This document shows, in pieces, positions 13,619-18,849 of a DNA stretch of 18,849 bases. The notes under the pieces were generated by a model. That model saw nothing but the letters and a program-made list of their open reading frames with translations, did not search any database and was not told the origin of the DNA. The DNA is taken from positions 1 to 18,849 of the forward strand of contig JASHUJ010000136.1 of NCBI GenBank assembly GCA_030040035.1, given 5' to 3'. The stretch comes from Thermoplasmata archaeon. Lineage in GTDB: Archaea > Thermoplasmatota > Thermoplasmata > Lutacidiplasmatales > UBA184. Numbering within the stretch: the stretch's first letter is position 1; every line of letters begins with the position of its first letter. A program made the position numbers and the translations under genes.

Positions 13619-14548
13619 CTAGCCCGACGGGACCGGATCATCGGTCGCGCCGGGTCCGGACTCGAGCTCGAAGACCGCATGCAGGATGCCGAATTCGTCC
13701 GCCATGCGGTCCCGTAGCTGCGCGACGACGTTCATTCCGTCGCGCACGCTCATCTCCTCCACCCGGACGTGGGCCGTCATGCAGACGAGCGTCGGGCAGA
13801 CGGCCCAGACGTGGAGATCGTGCAGCGCGAGCACCCGGGGCACGCCGAGGGCCGAGCGCTCGATCTGGGCCACCGATAGGTTCCGGGGGGTCCGCTCGGT
13901 GAGCACATCCCACGCGCCGCGGAAGAGGGGCAGCGACTCGTAGACCAGGATCGCCGCGATCGCGAGGGCGGCGATCGAGTCCGTCCCCGCGACCCCCGGG
14001 CGGTAGAGGATCAGGAAGCCGGCGACGAGCAGGGCCAGCGTGATCGCGACATCGCTTCCCAGGTGGACCAGCACGCTGAGCAGGTTGAGATCCCGCGCTC
14101 GCCGAGGGCTCCGCTGGATCACCGCGAGGTTCACGGCGCGCAGTCCGAGCACCGGTACCGCCGTAGCGATGAGCCAGAGCGCGTCGACCGGTCCGGCGAA
14201 CGACCCCCCGCGGGCGAGATCGGAGCCCGCGGCATATCCGAACACGAGCCCGGTGCCCAGGACCAGCGCGCCGTTCAGCAGCCCGGCGAACACCTCGAAT
14301 CGGTGGGGACCGAACGTGAGGTCGCCCGACGCCCCGCGGCCGGTCGCCCGCAGCGCGAGCCAAGAGATCGCGAACGCGAGGATATCCGGGATGTTGTGGA
14401 CGGCATCGATCGTCAGCGAGAGGCTACGTGAGACGAGCGCCCCGTACGCCTCGATGACGAGGATCACGATCGAGAGCTCGACCGCGAGCCGCAACGCGCG
14501 CAGGATGCGGTCCTCGGCCTCCCTCTCCCCGTGGACGAGAGTGGGCAT
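13619..14548 (-). CDS. Cation diffusion facilitator (CDF/ZnT-like metal efflux transporter)
   Basis: The 309-aa protein has six predicted transmembrane helices and a C-terminal cytosolic domain. TM2 carries TIDAVHNIPDILAFAISWLA (46-65) with H51-x3-D55, and TM5 carries VLVHLGSDVAITLALL (159-174) with H162-x3-D166. This pair of HxxxD motifs is the tetrahedral metal site of zinc-type CDF proteins. TFGPHRFEVFAGLLNGALVL (78-97) is the conserved TM2-TM3 connection. The cytosolic domain contains RVLALHDLHVWAV (238-250), a typical ZnT/CzcD feature. It should export Zn2+ or a similar divalent ion by proton antiport. The His-rich loop between TM4 and TM5 of many ZnTs is absent. The ATG at 14548 has an unusually symmetric promoter region upstream. 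The gene is upstream of the ammonium transporter on the same strand but separated by 200 bp and a TATA box. Confidence 0.93.
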   Translation of the reverse strand: MPTLVHGEREAEDRILRALRLAVELSIVILVIEAYGALVSRSLSLTIDAVHNIPDILAFAISWLALRATGRGASGDLTFGPHRFEVFAGLLNGALVLGTGLVFGYAAGSDLARGGSFAGPVDALWLIATAVPVLGLRAVNLAVIQRSPRRARDLNLLSVLVHLGSDVAITLALLVAGFLILYRPGVAGTDSIAALAIAAILVYESLPLFRGAWDVLTERTPRNLSVAQIERSALGVPRVLALHDLHVWAVCPTLVCMTAHVRVEEMSVRDGMNVVAQLRDRMADEFGILHAVFELESGPGATDDPVPSG

Positions 14549-14577
14549 GGTGTGTGAGAGACCGGCCTAGGTCCTCC

Positions 14578-14609
14578 GAACCGAGATAATCTCTTCTCGG
14601 GGAACCGAG
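14578..14609 (-). promoter_or_regulatory. CDF promoter with flanking direct and inverted repeats
   Basis: A TATA-like ATTATCT (minus strand, about 14584-14590) lies about 38 bp before the CDF ATG. It sits inside the inverted repeat CCGAGA-8 nt-TCTCGG (14581-14600). It is also flanked by two direct GAACCGAG copies (14578-14585 and 14602-14609) 24 bp apart. A repressor binding here would cover the promoter; metal control is plausible but inferred. Confidence 0.4.
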
Positions 14610-14698
14610 GCTGGGACCTGGCGGGAGTCCGACCACCCCGGAACGCTGTCGGAACCTCTCGCTGGACGGAGATCGGCCGCGGGCCGACTCCCCAAGGA

Positions 14699-14705
14699 GC
14701 TTAAC
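14699..14705 (+). promoter_or_regulatory. TATA-like TTAA box of the PEP-mutase-family gene
   Basis: CTTAACG is centred 27 to 28 bp before the ATG at 14730, the leaderless spacing seen in other genes here. Confidence 0.55.
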
Positions 14706-14729
14706 GAGCGGTGGCCTCGTGCCGGCATC

Positions 14730-15569
14730 ATGTCCGATCAGGTCGAACGGGCCGAGCGTTTCCGCGCGCTCCATCACGCTCCTCACCCGCTCGTGCTCCC
14801 CAACGCGTGGGACGTCCCGAGCGCGCGGACGTTCGAAGATGCGGGATTCCCGGCGATCGCGACGTCCAGCGCCGGACTGATGGTCAGCCTGGGGTATCCG
14901 GACGGGGAGGAGATGCCCCGGCGCGAGCTCGTCCGCGCCGTCGAGCGGATCGCCTCCCGCCTCTCCGTCCCGCTCAGCGCGGACGTGGTGGCCGGCTACG
15001 GCCGCACCGCGCGAGCCGTCGCATCGACCGTCCAGGCCATGGTCCGGGCGGGTGCGGTGGGGATCAATCTCGAGGACGGGAGCCACGCGACCGAGACGCT
15101 CGCCCCCGTCGCCTCCCAGATCGCCAAACTGAAGGCGGTCCGTGCGGTCGCCGACTCCCTGAGCGTGCCGCTCGTGATCAACGCACGGACCGATGCGCTG
15201 CGCTACGCGCCCGGGGACCCGGCCGCGAAGCTGCGCGAAGCGATCGCCCGACTCGGCGCGTACCGCGACGCGGGCGCGGACTGCGTCTATCCGATGGGCC
15301 TCGCGGATGCGCCGACGATCTCCACGGTCGTTTCGGCCCTCGGCTGTCCGGTGAACGTCATGGTCCGACCCGGCCTCCCTCCGGTCCCCGAGCTCGAGCG
15401 GCTCGGGATCAAGCGCATCAGCTTCGGTCCCGCCGCCTCGTACGCCGCGCTCGGGCTCCTCCGGCGCGCGAGCGAGGAGGTCCGCGTTCGGGGAACGTAC
15501 TCGCTCCTCACGGACGGGGCGATCACGTTCGACGAGCTGAACCGTCTCGCGGTCCCGCGGCCGGCATGA
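14730..15569 (+). CDS. Isocitrate lyase / PEP mutase superfamily enzyme
   Basis: The 279-aa TIM-barrel protein matches the PEP-mutase-like branch. It has VLPNAWDVPSARTFEDAGFP (22-41), IATSSAGLMVSLGYPDGE (43-60), PLSADVVAGYG (81-91), GINLEDGSH (111-119) and VINARTDAL (149-157). Members cleave or rearrange 2-oxo- or carboxy-phosphate compounds, for example 2-methylisocitrate lyase, oxaloacetate decarboxylase or phosphonopyruvate hydrolase. The family segment usually reads D-x-E-x-G-Y-G; here the Glu is Val87 while Asp85 is kept, which may affect Mg2+ binding or substrate choice. No phosphonate or methylcitrate genes are nearby, so the reaction is open. The ATG is fixed by the TTAA box. Confidence 0.88.
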   Translation: MSDQVERAERFRALHHAPHPLVLPNAWDVPSARTFEDAGFPAIATSSAGLMVSLGYPDGEEMPRRELVRAVERIASRLSVPLSADVVAGYGRTARAVASTVQAMVRAGAVGINLEDGSHATETLAPVASQIAKLKAVRAVADSLSVPLVINARTDALRYAPGDPAAKLREAIARLGAYRDAGADCVYPMGLADAPTISTVVSALGCPVNVMVRPGLPPVPELERLGIKRISFGPAASYAALGLLRRASEEVRVRGTYSLLTDGAITFDELNRLAVPRPA

Positions 15570-15596
15570 CCTTTCGACCATTGCGCGGGGACGTAA

Positions 15597-15609
15597 GGTA
15601 TTAGATACC
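15597..15609 (+). promoter_or_regulatory. Symmetric TATA-like element GGTATTAGATACC
   Basis: A 5-bp inverted repeat (GGTAT/ATACC, 3-nt spacer) forms the only A/T-rich patch in the 208-bp gap before the RIO-like kinase. It would start transcription near 15628, upstream of a strong Shine-Dalgarno-like GGAGGT. Confidence 0.4.
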
Positions 15610-15651
15610 GCGACCCGGTCGCTTCATCGGCTCCGGGCCAGGAGGTTCACG

Positions 15652-15705
15652 GTGAGATGGCATCCGATGCGAACGCCAGCGCGCCGTGGGCCGTCTGATC
15701 CCTGA
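15652..15705 (+). other. Possible leader peptide or mini-ORF before the RIO-like kinase
   Basis: GGAGGT at 15641-15646 is a strong Shine-Dalgarno match, unusual in a region of mostly leaderless genes. It is followed by a GTG at 15652 (17 codons to TGA at 15705) and by an overlapping ATG at 15657 (13 codons to TGA at 15698). Either could be a translated leader on the kinase mRNA. The reading is weak because no homology can be judged at this size. Confidence 0.2.
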
Positions 15706-15777
15706 ACATCCCGGCGGGCCGTGAGTTCGCACCGACCTCTTTCGTGAGTCGACCGACCCGGGGCCAGGTTGCAACCG

Positions 15778-16515
15778 ATGCCCAACGACGGGTACCTGGA
15801 CGAGAGCGTGCACTGGAAGGTGCGGAACGAGCTGATCGCCTTCGCCGAGCCGACGCACGGCGAGGTGGCCGACACGATCCGCGAGGTCGGACTGGCCACG
15901 GAGGTCGGCCAGCGCCTCGGTTCCGGCAAGGAGGCGGACGTCTACCTCTGCCGAGAGGGGCGACGCCTGACCGTGGTCAAGGTGTACCGGCTGTACCGGA
16001 CGGCCCATCGGGGGGGCCGTCCGATCAAGCTCGAATCGATGGGGCAGCGGGCCCTCCAAGAGTTCGATCTCCTCGACTACGCCTGGCAGGGCGGGGCGCA
16101 CGTCCCTCGACCCGGCGATCGCGTCGAGAACATGTTCTCGATGCAGTACCTGGGCGACGCCCAGGCCCCCGCGCCGATGCTCCAGCACACCCGGCTCGAA
16201 GCGCCCGAGGACTTCCTCCGTGCGACGGTCGATGGGATCGAGGGCCTCGCGGAAGCGGGAGTCGTGCACTCGGACCTGAGCCCGTTCAACATCCTCGTGC
16301 ACCAAGGTCGGCCCTGGTTCATCGATCTGGCGGCGGGGGTCCGCGTCGACCGGCTGGGCTCACCCCCCTGGGAGCGGCTCAGCGAGGCGATTCGGGCACT
16401 CGAGCACGGGCTCGGCACGCTCGATCGTTACTTTCACCGATACGGGCTGCGGGTCGAACCCCCGGACATCCTCCGTCGGGTGCGAACTCAGATCGATCGA
16501 TACGGGATCCTGTGA
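15778..16515 (+). CDS. RIO-type atypical protein kinase, RIO1-like
   Basis: Counting from the ATG at 15778, the 245-aa protein shows the RIO kinase core. The nucleotide loop is GSGKEADVY (48-56), the ATP lysine lies in VVKVYR (K68), the catalytic loop is HSDLSPFNIL (164-173; D166 and N171), and FIDLAAGV (181-188) holds the metal-binding D183. This matches the family patterns S-T-G-K-E-A-N-V-Y, H-A/S-D-L-S-x-x-N-I-L and I-D-x-x-Q. RIO proteins bind ATP and act in late small-ribosomal-subunit maturation, but this copy is short and lacks the common Q of I-D-x-x-Q. It may be an accessory RIO-like kinase. A TTG at 15769 is an alternative start. The region from 15570 to 15777 contains a symmetric TATA-like element and a mini-ORF. 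Confidence 0.88.
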   Translation: MPNDGYLDESVHWKVRNELIAFAEPTHGEVADTIREVGLATEVGQRLGSGKEADVYLCREGRRLTVVKVYRLYRTAHRGGRPIKLESMGQRALQEFDLLDYAWQGGAHVPRPGDRVENMFSMQYLGDAQAPAPMLQHTRLEAPEDFLRATVDGIEGLAEAGVVHSDLSPFNILVHQGRPWFIDLAAGVRVDRLGSPPWERLSEAIRALEHGLGTLDRYFHRYGLRVEPPDILRRVRTQIDRYGIL

Positions 16516-16606
16516 TGGCGGCTCCGAGCTCTCGAGCGAGGGTTCGTGGATCCTCCGGGGCGCGACTCGATCTCCCCGGCTCGGCGCTCGGCCGCGGGGC
16601 AGGGCG

Positions 16607-17113
16607 ATGAGTTACTACGCGATCCTCCGGGGCCCGCTCGGCGTCGGCAAGTCCGAAGTATCGAGGCGCGTGGCCACGGTGATCGAGGGATCGTACATCT
16701 CGATCGATGAGATCCTCGAGGTCGAGAATCTCGAGCGATGGGACGCCGACTGCATCTCCGAGGCGAGCTTCCTCGACGCGAACCGGTTCGCGGCGGATCG
16801 GGCCCGGCCGGACCTGTCCCGAGGCAAGCCCGTGGTGTTTGACGGCAACTTCTACTGGCGATCGGCGATCGAGGACCTGCTCGAACGACTTCCCTGGCCG
16901 CACGTCGTATGCACGCTGACGGCCCCGCTCTCGGTCTGCACCGATCGGGACTCCGCTCGGGTCCCGTCCCACGGTGCGAAGTCGGCGCAGCAAGTGTACC
17001 ATCGCACGTTGGCGTTCGATTACGGGACGGTCATCGACGCGACGGGTGCTCTCGACACGGTGGTCGCTGCCGTCCTCGGCGAGCTTCGACGCCTGGGTGA
17101 CGCCCCGACCTGA
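16607..17113 (+). CDS. P-loop kinase (AAA_33 / small-molecule-kinase-like)
   Basis: The 168-aa protein opens with a Walker A motif in the first strand-loop (YYAILRGPLGVGKSEVSRRV, about 3-22; G9 to S16). ISIDEILE (31-38) holds the usual acidic substrate-site residue. A Walker-B-like strand PVVFDGNFYWRSAIEDLL (75-92) and a lid region with CTDRDSAR (111-118) follow. This is the layout of gluconate/shikimate-kinase-like or AAA_33 P-loop kinases, which phosphorylate small molecules or nucleotides. No specific substrate can be named. The ATG follows the RIO-like kinase stop by about 90 bp on the same strand, so the two may be co-transcribed. Confidence 0.82.
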   Translation: MSYYAILRGPLGVGKSEVSRRVATVIEGSYISIDEILEVENLERWDADCISEASFLDANRFAADRARPDLSRGKPVVFDGNFYWRSAIEDLLERLPWPHVVCTLTAPLSVCTDRDSARVPSHGAKSAQQVYHRTLAFDYGTVIDATGALDTVVAAVLGELRRLGDAPT

Positions 17114-17124
17114 CCGGGAGCTTC

Positions 17125-17148
17125 GAGGTCCCTCCGTTTCAGGACCTC
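17125..17148. repeat. Hairpin-forming inverted repeat in the 3' region of the P-loop kinase gene
   Basis: GAGGTCC (17125-17131) and GGACCTC (17142-17148) form a perfect 7-bp stem with a 10-nt loop, 12 bp after the kinase stop. It could stabilise or end the kinase transcript; the loop has three T residues, but no T-rich tract follows. Confidence 0.4.
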
Positions 17149-17159
17149 CCTCGGGCCGT

Positions 17160-17167
17160 GAAATACG
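17160..17167 (+). promoter_or_regulatory. TATA-like box of the VOC gene
   Basis: GAAATACG is centred about 28 bp before the ATG at 17192, suggesting a leaderless transcript. Confidence 0.5.
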
Positions 17168-17191
17168 GCTCGCTCGCTCTCGAAGCTCGTC

Positions 17192-17659
17192 ATGCCGCGA
17201 CGCCCGAAGAGGAAAGCCGCCCCCCGCAAACGGTCGATCGAGGTGCTCTTCATCGCGGGGTTCGGCCCGATCGTTTCGGATCCGGTGTCCGGTCCCCAGC
17301 TGTACGAATCGGACCTCGGCATCGACTTCGAGCAGATGCCCGGAGGGTATCGCCACACGGAGAAGCTCGAGGGAGCGAAGCACTTCGCTCTGTGGCCGCT
17401 CGAACAGGCGGCCCAGTCCTGCTTCGGCACCCCCGCGTGGCCGGCCGATGTCCCGACCCCTCAGGCATGGATCGAGTTCGATGTGGCGGACGTCGCCTCC
17501 GCGAGCTCCCAGCTGGAGAAACGCGGCTACCGGCTGCTCGTGAACGCGCGTCGCGAGCCGTGGGGACAGACCGTCAGCCGCCTCTTGGGGCCGGAAGGAC
17601 TCCTGGTCGGCATCACGTTCACGCCGTGGCTTCGACCTACGGGCGATCGGGCAAAATAG
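17192..17659 (+). CDS. VOC (glyoxalase/bleomycin-resistance) family protein
   Basis: The 155-aa protein has a short, very basic N-terminus (MPRRPKRKAAPRKR) and then one VOC unit made of two beta-alpha-beta-beta-beta modules. The first contains FGPIVSDPVSGPQLYESDLG (24-43) and GAKHFALWPLEQ (61-72). The second contains IEFDVADVASASSQLEKRGY (94-113), EPWGQTVSRLLGPEGLLVGI (122-141) and a final aromatic strand. Family members bind a metal and a small substrate (glyoxalase, dioxygenase) or simply bind drugs. Candidate ligands here include H65 and E136, but I cannot define the reaction. The basic N-terminal extension is unusual for the family. The gene stop overlaps the promoter of the next gene. 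Confidence 0.82.
   Translation: MPRRPKRKAAPRKRSIEVLFIAGFGPIVSDPVSGPQLYESDLGIDFEQMPGGYRHTEKLEGAKHFALWPLEQAAQSCFGTPAWPADVPTPQAWIEFDVADVASASSQLEKRGYRLLVNARREPWGQTVSRLLGPEGLLVGITFTPWLRPTGDRAK
17651..17658 (+). promoter_or_regulatory. TATA-like box of the second GNAT gene, overlapping the VOC stop codon
   Basis: GCAAAATA lies about 32 bp before the ATG at 17687 and shares bases with the VOC TAG (17657-17659), so the downstream gene can be transcribed on its own. Confidence 0.45.
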
Positions 17660-17686
17660 TGGGGCTCGACCTCCGAGCGGGTCCGG

Positions 17687-18334
17687 ATGAGCGGTGGCGC
17701 CACGGATGGGCGGGCCTCGGTCGGGCGGTCGCCGAGCGCGAACGCCCGTGCAAGCGATCAGTTCTCCACGGCGGAGCTCGAACCCGCGCGTTGGGACGAT
17801 TTCGAGGCGCTCTTCCGCAAGTACCATGGCGTCCAGGCCGGTTGCTGGTGCATGTTCTATCACCGGGAGGGGCCCACGGGCCCGCTCGGTAGCCGCGCCC
17901 GACAAGAGGCGAACCGTCGGGATCACCGCGCCCTGCTCGCCGGCGGTCACGCGAACGGGATCCTCGTCTATCGAGGCGCTCGGGCGGTCGGCTGGTGTCA
18001 ATTCGGGCCCCGCCAGGATCTGCCCCGCGTCGAGCGAGGGCGAAAGTACCGCGCGATGGCCGCGGACCTCGGGCCGCTCCCTCAGTGGAGGATCACCTGC
18101 TTCTTCGTCGATCGACCGTACCGCCGCTCGGGCGTCGCTCGACTCGCTCTGCGCGCGGCGCTCGAGGCGATCCGTCGTCGTGGCGGTGGGACCGTCGAGG
18201 CGTATCCGGCGAACCGCATGACGGCCGTCGCCACCTGGTTCGGCACCCTGGGAATGTTCGAACGGGAGGGGTTCCGCTCGGTGCGGCCCTTCGGACGGAG
18301 CAACGTGCTCGTTCGCCGGACCATCCGACGGTAG
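17687..18334 (+). CDS. GNAT-family N-acetyltransferase with a C-W-C motif
   Basis: The 215-aa protein has a disordered N-terminus of about 30 residues and then a GNAT domain. CWCMFYHREG (53-62) is the Cys/Trp-rich motif of a widespread uncharacterised GNAT group. ITCFFVDRPYRRSGVARLAL (136-155) is the beta4 strand followed by the acetyl-CoA-binding motif A (R-x-x-R-x-x-G-V/I-A). GMFEREGFRSVRPFGRSNVL (189-208) forms the C-terminal substrate-side strands. The enzyme should acetylate a small amine; members are sometimes near antibiotic or stress genes, but the substrate is unknown. Its promoter overlaps the VOC stop. The frame ends before a gene-free, structured interval. Confidence 0.85.
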   Translation: MSGGATDGRASVGRSPSANARASDQFSTAELEPARWDDFEALFRKYHGVQAGCWCMFYHREGPTGPLGSRARQEANRRDHRALLAGGHANGILVYRGARAVGWCQFGPRQDLPRVERGRKYRAMAADLGPLPQWRITCFFVDRPYRRSGVARLALRAALEAIRRRGGGTVEAYPANRMTAVATWFGTLGMFEREGFRSVRPFGRSNVLVRRTIRR

Positions 18335-18582
18335 ATCGGGAGAGCCACCAGGCTTCCGCCGACGAAGTCAGCACGCGCGTGGGCCGGTCTCCCGGTGACC
18401 GACGGAGACCGGAGACCTCGCTGGAGGACCCGAGTCGGAGTCCCCTGCCCTGGGGTTGGGTCGGATCCCTCGACACGACGGCGGGCCCGTCGCGAGTGCG
18501 TGCGTCCGTGGGCGGCCTCCGATGCAATGAGTGGCCGGCGGCACGCGAGAGTCCGACGAACCGGTCGGCCGGGAGCCACCAC
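18335..18582. other. Gene-free interval between convergent genes
   Basis: I find no convincing gene in these 248 bases: the short open frames have no recognisable motif or promoter, and no tRNA-like cloverleaf or T-arm was seen. The notable content is the nested inverted repeat at 18384-18412 with its tandem GGAGACC copies. Confidence 0.55.
18384..18417. repeat. Nested inverted repeat plus tandem GGAGACC
   Basis: CCGGTCTCC (18384-18392) and GGAGACCGG (18404-18412) form a perfect 9-bp stem. The 11-nt spacer contains CGGT-G-ACCG, itself an inverted repeat. GGAGACC is repeated in tandem (18404-18410, 18411-18417), so two alternative pairings are possible. It could be a transcript-end hairpin for either convergent gene, an RNA element or a protein site. 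Confidence 0.5.
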
Positions 18583-18849
18583 CTAGAACATGTCCAGCAG
18601 TTGGCAGGCGAACGGACGGCCGCCGGATCGGAACCACGACGCCAGATTCCGCCGGCGAAGCTCCGGGACCAGCGGGCACGCCATCATGACGGCGTACGAG
18701 GGAAGGAGCGGGGTGGCATGCGTCAGCGCGGGGTCATCGTCCCCCGAGAACCACGCTGCGCCCAGCGCGAGCCATCGACCCATCGTTCGGTGCTCCAGCT
18801 CGGCCATCAAAGCGGCCCGAACCTCGGGCGTTGGGGCGATCACTTCGGC
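18583..18849 (-). CDS. C-terminal part of an unknown protein
   Basis: The frame is open to the right edge of the window, so the N-terminus is missing; at least 88 residues are present. A GTG at 18843 is in frame but is probably internal. The visible part includes PTPEVRAALMAELEHRTMGR, an acidic patch GDDDPALTHATPLLPSY, a short hydrophobic stretch AVMMACPLVPELRRR and a C-terminus with F-x-x-G-G-x-P-F. I do not recognise a family. The base composition resembles the neighbouring genes. The stop faces the second GNAT gene across the structured gap. Confidence 0.5.
   Translation of the reverse strand, partial: AEVIAPTPEVRAALMAELEHRTMGRWLALGAAWFSGDDDPALTHATPLLPSYAVMMACPLVPELRRRNLASWFRSGGRPFACQLLDMF

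Noticed and set aside
11655..13622. A 655-codon plus-strand open frame with a repeated block across the ammonium transporter
   Set aside because: It is the complement of the amt gene. The internal repeat only mirrors the 306-bp duplication, and the product is an Arg/Glu-rich shadow.
13489..13680. A 63-codon Arg/Ser-rich minus-strand frame between the amt and CDF genes
   Set aside because: It overlaps the 3' end of the CDF gene in another frame and has no motif, promoter or ribosome binding site; its composition follows from high GC.
15600..15609. TTAGATACC, resembling the conserved ATTAGATACC segment of 16S rRNA
   Set aside because: Only about ten bases match; the flanks are unlike rRNA, so this is chance or a promoter element.
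16515..16610. A 31-codon frame linked to the RIO-like stop (TGATG) and to the P-loop kinase start (ATGA)
   Set aside because: The overlaps look like translational coupling, but the same frame is open throughout the RIO gene as a shadow, and the peptide is Ala/Gly/Arg-rich without motifs. I judged it a composition artefact.

Overview
The window looks like chromosomal DNA of a GC-rich archaeon (roughly 70% G+C by eye). It encodes a group II chaperonin (thermosome), a RIO-type kinase, a small C2H2 zinc-finger protein and a CDGSH iron-sulfur protein. Many genes have a short A/T-rich TATA-like box (TTAA, TATTTA, ATATA) 25 to 29 bp before the start codon, as expected for leaderless archaeal transcripts. 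The proteins are not acidic like those of haloarchaea. A high-GC Thermoplasmata-type lineage is my best guess, but it is an inference and no rRNA is present to test it.

Layout. 1-700: the 3' end of an inositol-monophosphatase/histidinol-phosphatase family gene, facing a tiny, very basic 32-aa ORF. 760-2490: a DEAD-box RNA helicase whose reading frame runs without a stop into a zinc-ribbon/helical module that may be a separate gene. 2600-4130: a GNAT acetyltransferase convergent with an alpha/alpha-toroid (squalene-cyclase-like) protein. 4240-6860: a two-finger C2H2 protein, a somewhat divergent thermosome subunit and a DUF4760-like membrane protein. 6930-9620: a phosphoribosyltransferase, a TMEM175/DUF1211-like channel, a TPMT-like methyltransferase and a membrane-anchored protein of unknown function. 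9710-11720: an MDR oxidoreductase, a sugar-N-methyltransferase-like enzyme and a CDGSH protein. 11780-14550: an ammonium transporter with an internal duplication and a cation diffusion facilitator. 14730-18330: a PEP-mutase/isocitrate-lyase family enzyme, a RIO-like kinase, a P-loop kinase, a VOC protein and a second GNAT. The right end holds a structured non-coding gap and the C-terminus of an unknown protein.

Most genes are single transcription units with their own promoter, so this is a mosaic of housekeeping and small-molecule genes rather than one pathway. I see no CRISPR array, insertion sequence, tRNA, rRNA or phage module.

The most striking feature is the ammonium transporter. A 306-bp segment, exactly 102 codons, is tandemly duplicated in frame. 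It adds what should be four transmembrane helices and a second copy of the helix carrying the second pore histidine. The copies differ at seven positions, all synonymous third-codon positions. Either both copies have been under purifying selection, or two strain haplotypes were concatenated during assembly; this needs an experimental or read-level check.
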